Below, piece after piece: positions 6,795 through 8,991 of a DNA stretch of 8,991 nt. How positions within the stretch are numbered: position 1 is the stretch's first letter; each line of letters opens with the position of its first letter. A program made the translations under genes and the position numbers. The notes under the pieces are model-generated. The model worked only from the letters and a program-made list of their open reading frames with translations, searched no databases and was not told the DNA's origin. Source of the stretch: an uncultured Bacteroidales bacterium. GTDB lineage: Bacteria; Bacteroidota; Bacteroidia; Bacteroidales; Paludibacteraceae. The DNA lies in the NCBI GenBank assembly GCA_937886455.1, contig CALGCU010000006.1, forward strand, positions 1-8,991. Reading direction: 5' to 3'.

Positions 6795-6820
6795 CCTCCG
6801 GAGGCTTGAATTATGCCGGA
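6795..6820 (-). terminator. Possible weak terminator after rfbB
   Basis: The palindrome CCTCCGGAGG (6795-6804) lies 22 bp past the rfbB stop. TCC/GGA and GGC/GCC segments between 6797 and 6820 could form an imperfect bulged hairpin. No U-run follows on the minus strand. It overlaps the expected site of polymerase binding just upstream of the ftnA -33 region, so it might equally be a regulatory site. Low certainty. Confidence 0.3.
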
Positions 6821-6826
6821 TATGTT

Positions 6827-7882
6827 CTATTTATCGCCATACATACTTTCGTAGTACTTTTCATATTCTCCTGTGGTGATATTATCCATCCACTCTTGGT
6901 TGTCTAAATACCAACGCACTGTTTTTTCTATCCCTTCTTCAAACTGCAATGATGGTTCCCATCCTAATTCATTTTTCAGTTTAGAAGAGTCTATGGCATA
7001 ACGCAAATCATGTCCTGCACGGTCAGTGACATATGTAATAAGGCGTTCGCTGGTACCTTCCGGATTACCCAACAGTTTATCCACAGTCTTAATGATTACT
7101 TTAATGAGGTCGATATTCTTCCATTCATTAAACCCGCCGATATTATATGTATCAGCTATTTTTCCGTTGTGGAATATCACGTCAATTGCCCTTGCATGGT
7201 CAACCACATAAAGCCAATCACGTACGTTCTCCCCTTTACCATAAACCGGAAGAGGTTTTCCATGACGGATGTTATTAATAAACAAAGGAATTAACTTTTC
7301 GGGGAACTGATAAGGTCCATAATTATTAGAGCAGTTTGTCACAATGGTAGGCATTCCATAGGTGTCGTGAAATGCCCGTACAAAGTGATCACTACTTGCC
7401 TTTGATGCACTGTAAGGACTATGAGGGTCATACTTTGTGGTTTCCGTAAAGAAAGTGCCATCAAAATCTAAAGCTCCATATACTTCATCCGTAGAAATGT
7501 GATAGAAGCGTTTTCCTTCCCATTGTCCATTCCAATACATTTTAGCAGCTTGCAGGAGGGTGAGTGTTCCCATTACATTAGTGCGTGCGAAAATAAATGG
7601 GTCTTTAATACTTCTGTCCACATGGCTTTCCGCCGCCAGGTGAATGACTCCATCAATGTCATAACGTGTAAACAGGTCGCATATCGTGTCATAATCACAA
7701 ATATCCGCTTTTACAAAGGTGTAATTTGGAGCATTTTCTATATCTTTCAAATTAGCCAAATTACCTGCATAAGTCAATTTATCCAGGTTAATGATGTGGT
7801 AGTTCGGATATTTTGTAACAAATAGACGTACTACGTGTGAACCTATAAAACCGGCTCCTCCGGTGATTAGAATGTTTTTCAT
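6827..7882 (-). CDS. rfbB: dTDP-glucose 4,6-dehydratase
   Basis: RfbB/RmlB converts dTDP-glucose to dTDP-4-keto-6-deoxyglucose, the second step towards dTDP-L-rhamnose and other deoxysugars used in O-antigen and capsule. The 351-aa length is typical of this extended short-chain dehydrogenase. The NAD-binding motif TGGAGFIGS is at 7-15, with LDKLTYAGN (33-41) next, a RmlB signature. AAESHVDRS spans 83-91. The catalytic Thr-Asp-Glu is at 131-133 in STDEVYG, and the YxxxK pair is Y157 and K161 in YSASK. NNYGPYQFPEKLIPLF and RDWLYVVDH are further family motifs that separate it from UDP-glucose epimerases. It starts 12 bp after the stop of the UDP-sugar dehydrogenase gene, so the two are co-transcribed. 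The rfbA, rfbC and rfbD partners are not in this window, so the final sugar is unknown. The stop is TAG. Confidence 0.96.
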   Translation of the reverse strand: MKNILITGGAGFIGSHVVRLFVTKYPNYHIINLDKLTYAGNLANLKDIENAPNYTFVKADICDYDTICDLFTRYDIDGVIHLAAESHVDRSIKDPFIFARTNVMGTLTLLQAAKMYWNGQWEGKRFYHISTDEVYGALDFDGTFFTETTKYDPHSPYSASKASSDHFVRAFHDTYGMPTIVTNCSNNYGPYQFPEKLIPLFINNIRHGKPLPVYGKGENVRDWLYVVDHARAIDVIFHNGKIADTYNIGGFNEWKNIDLIKVIIKTVDKLLGNPEGTSERLITYVTDRAGHDLRYAIDSSKLKNELGWEPSLQFEEGIEKTVRWYLDNQEWMDNITTGEYEKYYESMYGDK

Positions 7883-7894
7883 AAATTAGTATTT

Positions 7895-8991
7895 TTATAA
7901 ACGAGCACTCACCAAGGAGCGATCAATAAAGTTTTTCACATCAAATATCACTGCTCCTTGTGCTTTATACTTAGCGTAATCAAAAGTCTTGAATTGATCA
8001 TGAGCGACACATGCTATAACAGCTTCATACTTCTTATTAGGATTTATTGATGTGATCAGTGTTTTTCCATATTCATGCAAGACCACATCCGGTTCAGCCC
8101 ATGGGTCGTATAAATCAACTTGACAACCAAACTCTTCAAGCTCTGTGCACACATCAATTACTTTAGTATTACGGCAGTCCGGACAGTTTTCTTTAAATGT
8201 TACACCTAATATCAAAACGTTAGCCCCTTTGATTTTATGGTCGCTTTGTATCATGAGTTTCAGGGTTTTGTCAGCAATAAATTTTGCTATACTATTGTTC
8301 ACACGACGTCCAGAGAGTATAACCTCCGGATTATATCCTAATGCTTTAGCTTTGTGTGCCAAATAATACGGGTCAACAGAGATACAGTGTCCTCCCACCA
8401 ATCCCGGACGGTATTTCAGGAAGTTCCACTTACTACCGGCCGCTTCAATCACGTCGTTGGTGTCAATTCCCACTCTGTCACATATCAGTGCCAACTCGTT
8501 CATGAATGAGATGTTCATGTCTCTTTGTGCATTTTCCACTGCTTTAGCAGCTTCAGCTGTTTTCATATTAGGTGCACGATGTGTACCATTTTCAAGAATA
8601 GAATTATACAGTGCATCCACTCTATCAGCTATTTCAGGAGTAGATCCAGAAGTAATTTTCTTGATTTTTGTCAGTGTATTGACTTTATCACCCGGATTGA
8701 TGCGTTCCGGTGAATATCCGCAGAAGAAGTCTTCATTAAATCGCAAGCCGGATTCTTTCTCCAAGACAGGCACACAATCTTCCTCTGTACATCCCGGATA
8801 GACAGTAGATTCATAAATTACCAAGTCCCCTTTCTTGAGTACTTTACCAAGCATGGCAGATGCTTTCAACAAAGGGCGTAAATCGGGATTATTAAATTCA
8901 TCAATTGGTGTTGGGACAGTGACAATAAATGTGTTGCAGCGTTTTAATTCTTGAACGTCAGCCGTAAAGTATAATCCCACTTCACCTTTTG
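7895..8991 (-). CDS. UDP-sugar dehydrogenase, TviB/WbpO type (5'-truncated by window edge)
   Basis: This NAD-dependent enzyme oxidises the C6 alcohol of a UDP-hexose, probably UDP-GalNAc or UDP-GlcNAc, to the uronic acid for capsule or O-antigen synthesis. About 364 residues are visible. The N-terminal Rossmann strand with GxGxxG, roughly 60 residues, lies beyond base 8991. A GTG at 8978-8980 is just an internal Val codon, since the reading frame stays open through KGEV to the edge. Visible landmarks are VPTPID (cofactor side), ESTVYPG, a central helix NAQRDMNISFMNELALICDRVGID, and GSKWNFLKYRPGLVGGHCISVDPYYL with the catalytic Cys codon at 8384-8386. The C-terminal substrate-capping domain follows (GVTFKENCPDCRNTKVIDV). 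The NFLKYRPGLVGGHC context fits TviB/WbpO better than UDP-glucose dehydrogenase; substrate choice is inferred. It precedes rfbB by 12 bp and marks a polysaccharide locus extending to the right. Confidence 0.93.
   Translation of the reverse strand, partial: KGEVGLYFTADVQELKRCNTFIVTVPTPIDEFNNPDLRPLLKASAMLGKVLKKGDLVIYESTVYPGCTEEDCVPVLEKESGLRFNEDFFCGYSPERINPGDKVNTLTKIKKITSGSTPEIADRVDALYNSILENGTHRAPNMKTAEAAKAVENAQRDMNISFMNELALICDRVGIDTNDVIEAAGSKWNFLKYRPGLVGGHCISVDPYYLAHKAKALGYNPEVILSGRRVNNSIAKFIADKTLKLMIQSDHKIKGANVLILGVTFKENCPDCRNTKVIDVCTELEEFGCQVDLYDPWAEPDVVLHEYGKTLITSINPNKKYEAVIACVAHDQFKTFDYAKYKAQGAVIFDVKNFIDRSLVSARL

Noticed and set aside
8978..8980. GTG as the true start of the UDP-sugar dehydrogenase
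   Set aside because: The frame stays open to the window edge and the essential N-terminal NAD-binding motif is missing, so the gene begins outside the window.

Overview
The window looks like chromosomal DNA from a member of the Bacteroidota, most likely order Bacteroidales (Bacteroides/Phocaeicola/Prevotella type). The grounds are several matches to the Bacteroides sigma-factor -7 box TAnnTTTG ahead of genes, AT-rich leaders without Shine-Dalgarno sequences, a signal peptide ending in SAQ, and a protein of the NGH..VDxG / WRMPT / FLPAAG type that is common in this phylum. I cannot name the species from the sequence.

Layout. Bases 1-394 hold no gene that I can support. They contain GC-rich inverted repeats, an 8-bp direct-repeat tract, an 11-bp periodic tract, and a promoter for the only plus-strand gene, a SpoU/TrmH-type RNA 2'-O-methyltransferase (395-1147). 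That gene converges, with only 31 bp between stop codons, on a minus-strand operon read in the order Wzi-like outer-membrane protein (5417-3654), dephospho-CoA kinase coaE (3638-3021), and MsbA-like ABC exporter (3014-1179). Intergenic gaps in the operon are 15 and 6 bp. Its likely promoter lies at 5443-5474 and carries two near-identical 10-bp direct repeats.

Upstream of that operon, still on the minus strand, are a single-domain protein of the Fibrobacter-major-paralogue type without a signal peptide (6059-5529), a 14-bp perfect hairpin (6124-6160) that probably ends ferritin transcription, and the ferritin gene ftnA (6671-6192) with its own promoter. The right end holds the tail of a polysaccharide-precursor operon: a TviB/WbpO-type UDP-sugar dehydrogenase that runs off the window (7895-8991), followed 12 bp later by rfbB/rmlB, dTDP-glucose 4,6-dehydratase (7882-6827).

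How the genes fit together. The two nucleotide-sugar enzymes supply precursors for surface polysaccharide. The Wzi-like protein and the ABC exporter are envelope components that could act in export or anchoring of glycans or glycolipids. CoaE, the RNA methylase and ferritin are housekeeping. I see no phage, transposase, CRISPR or toxin-antitoxin genes, and I do not see a convincing undescribed multi-gene system. The least explained items are the periodic repeats at the left end, the leaderless FISUMP-like protein, and the repeat pair in the Wzi-like promoter.
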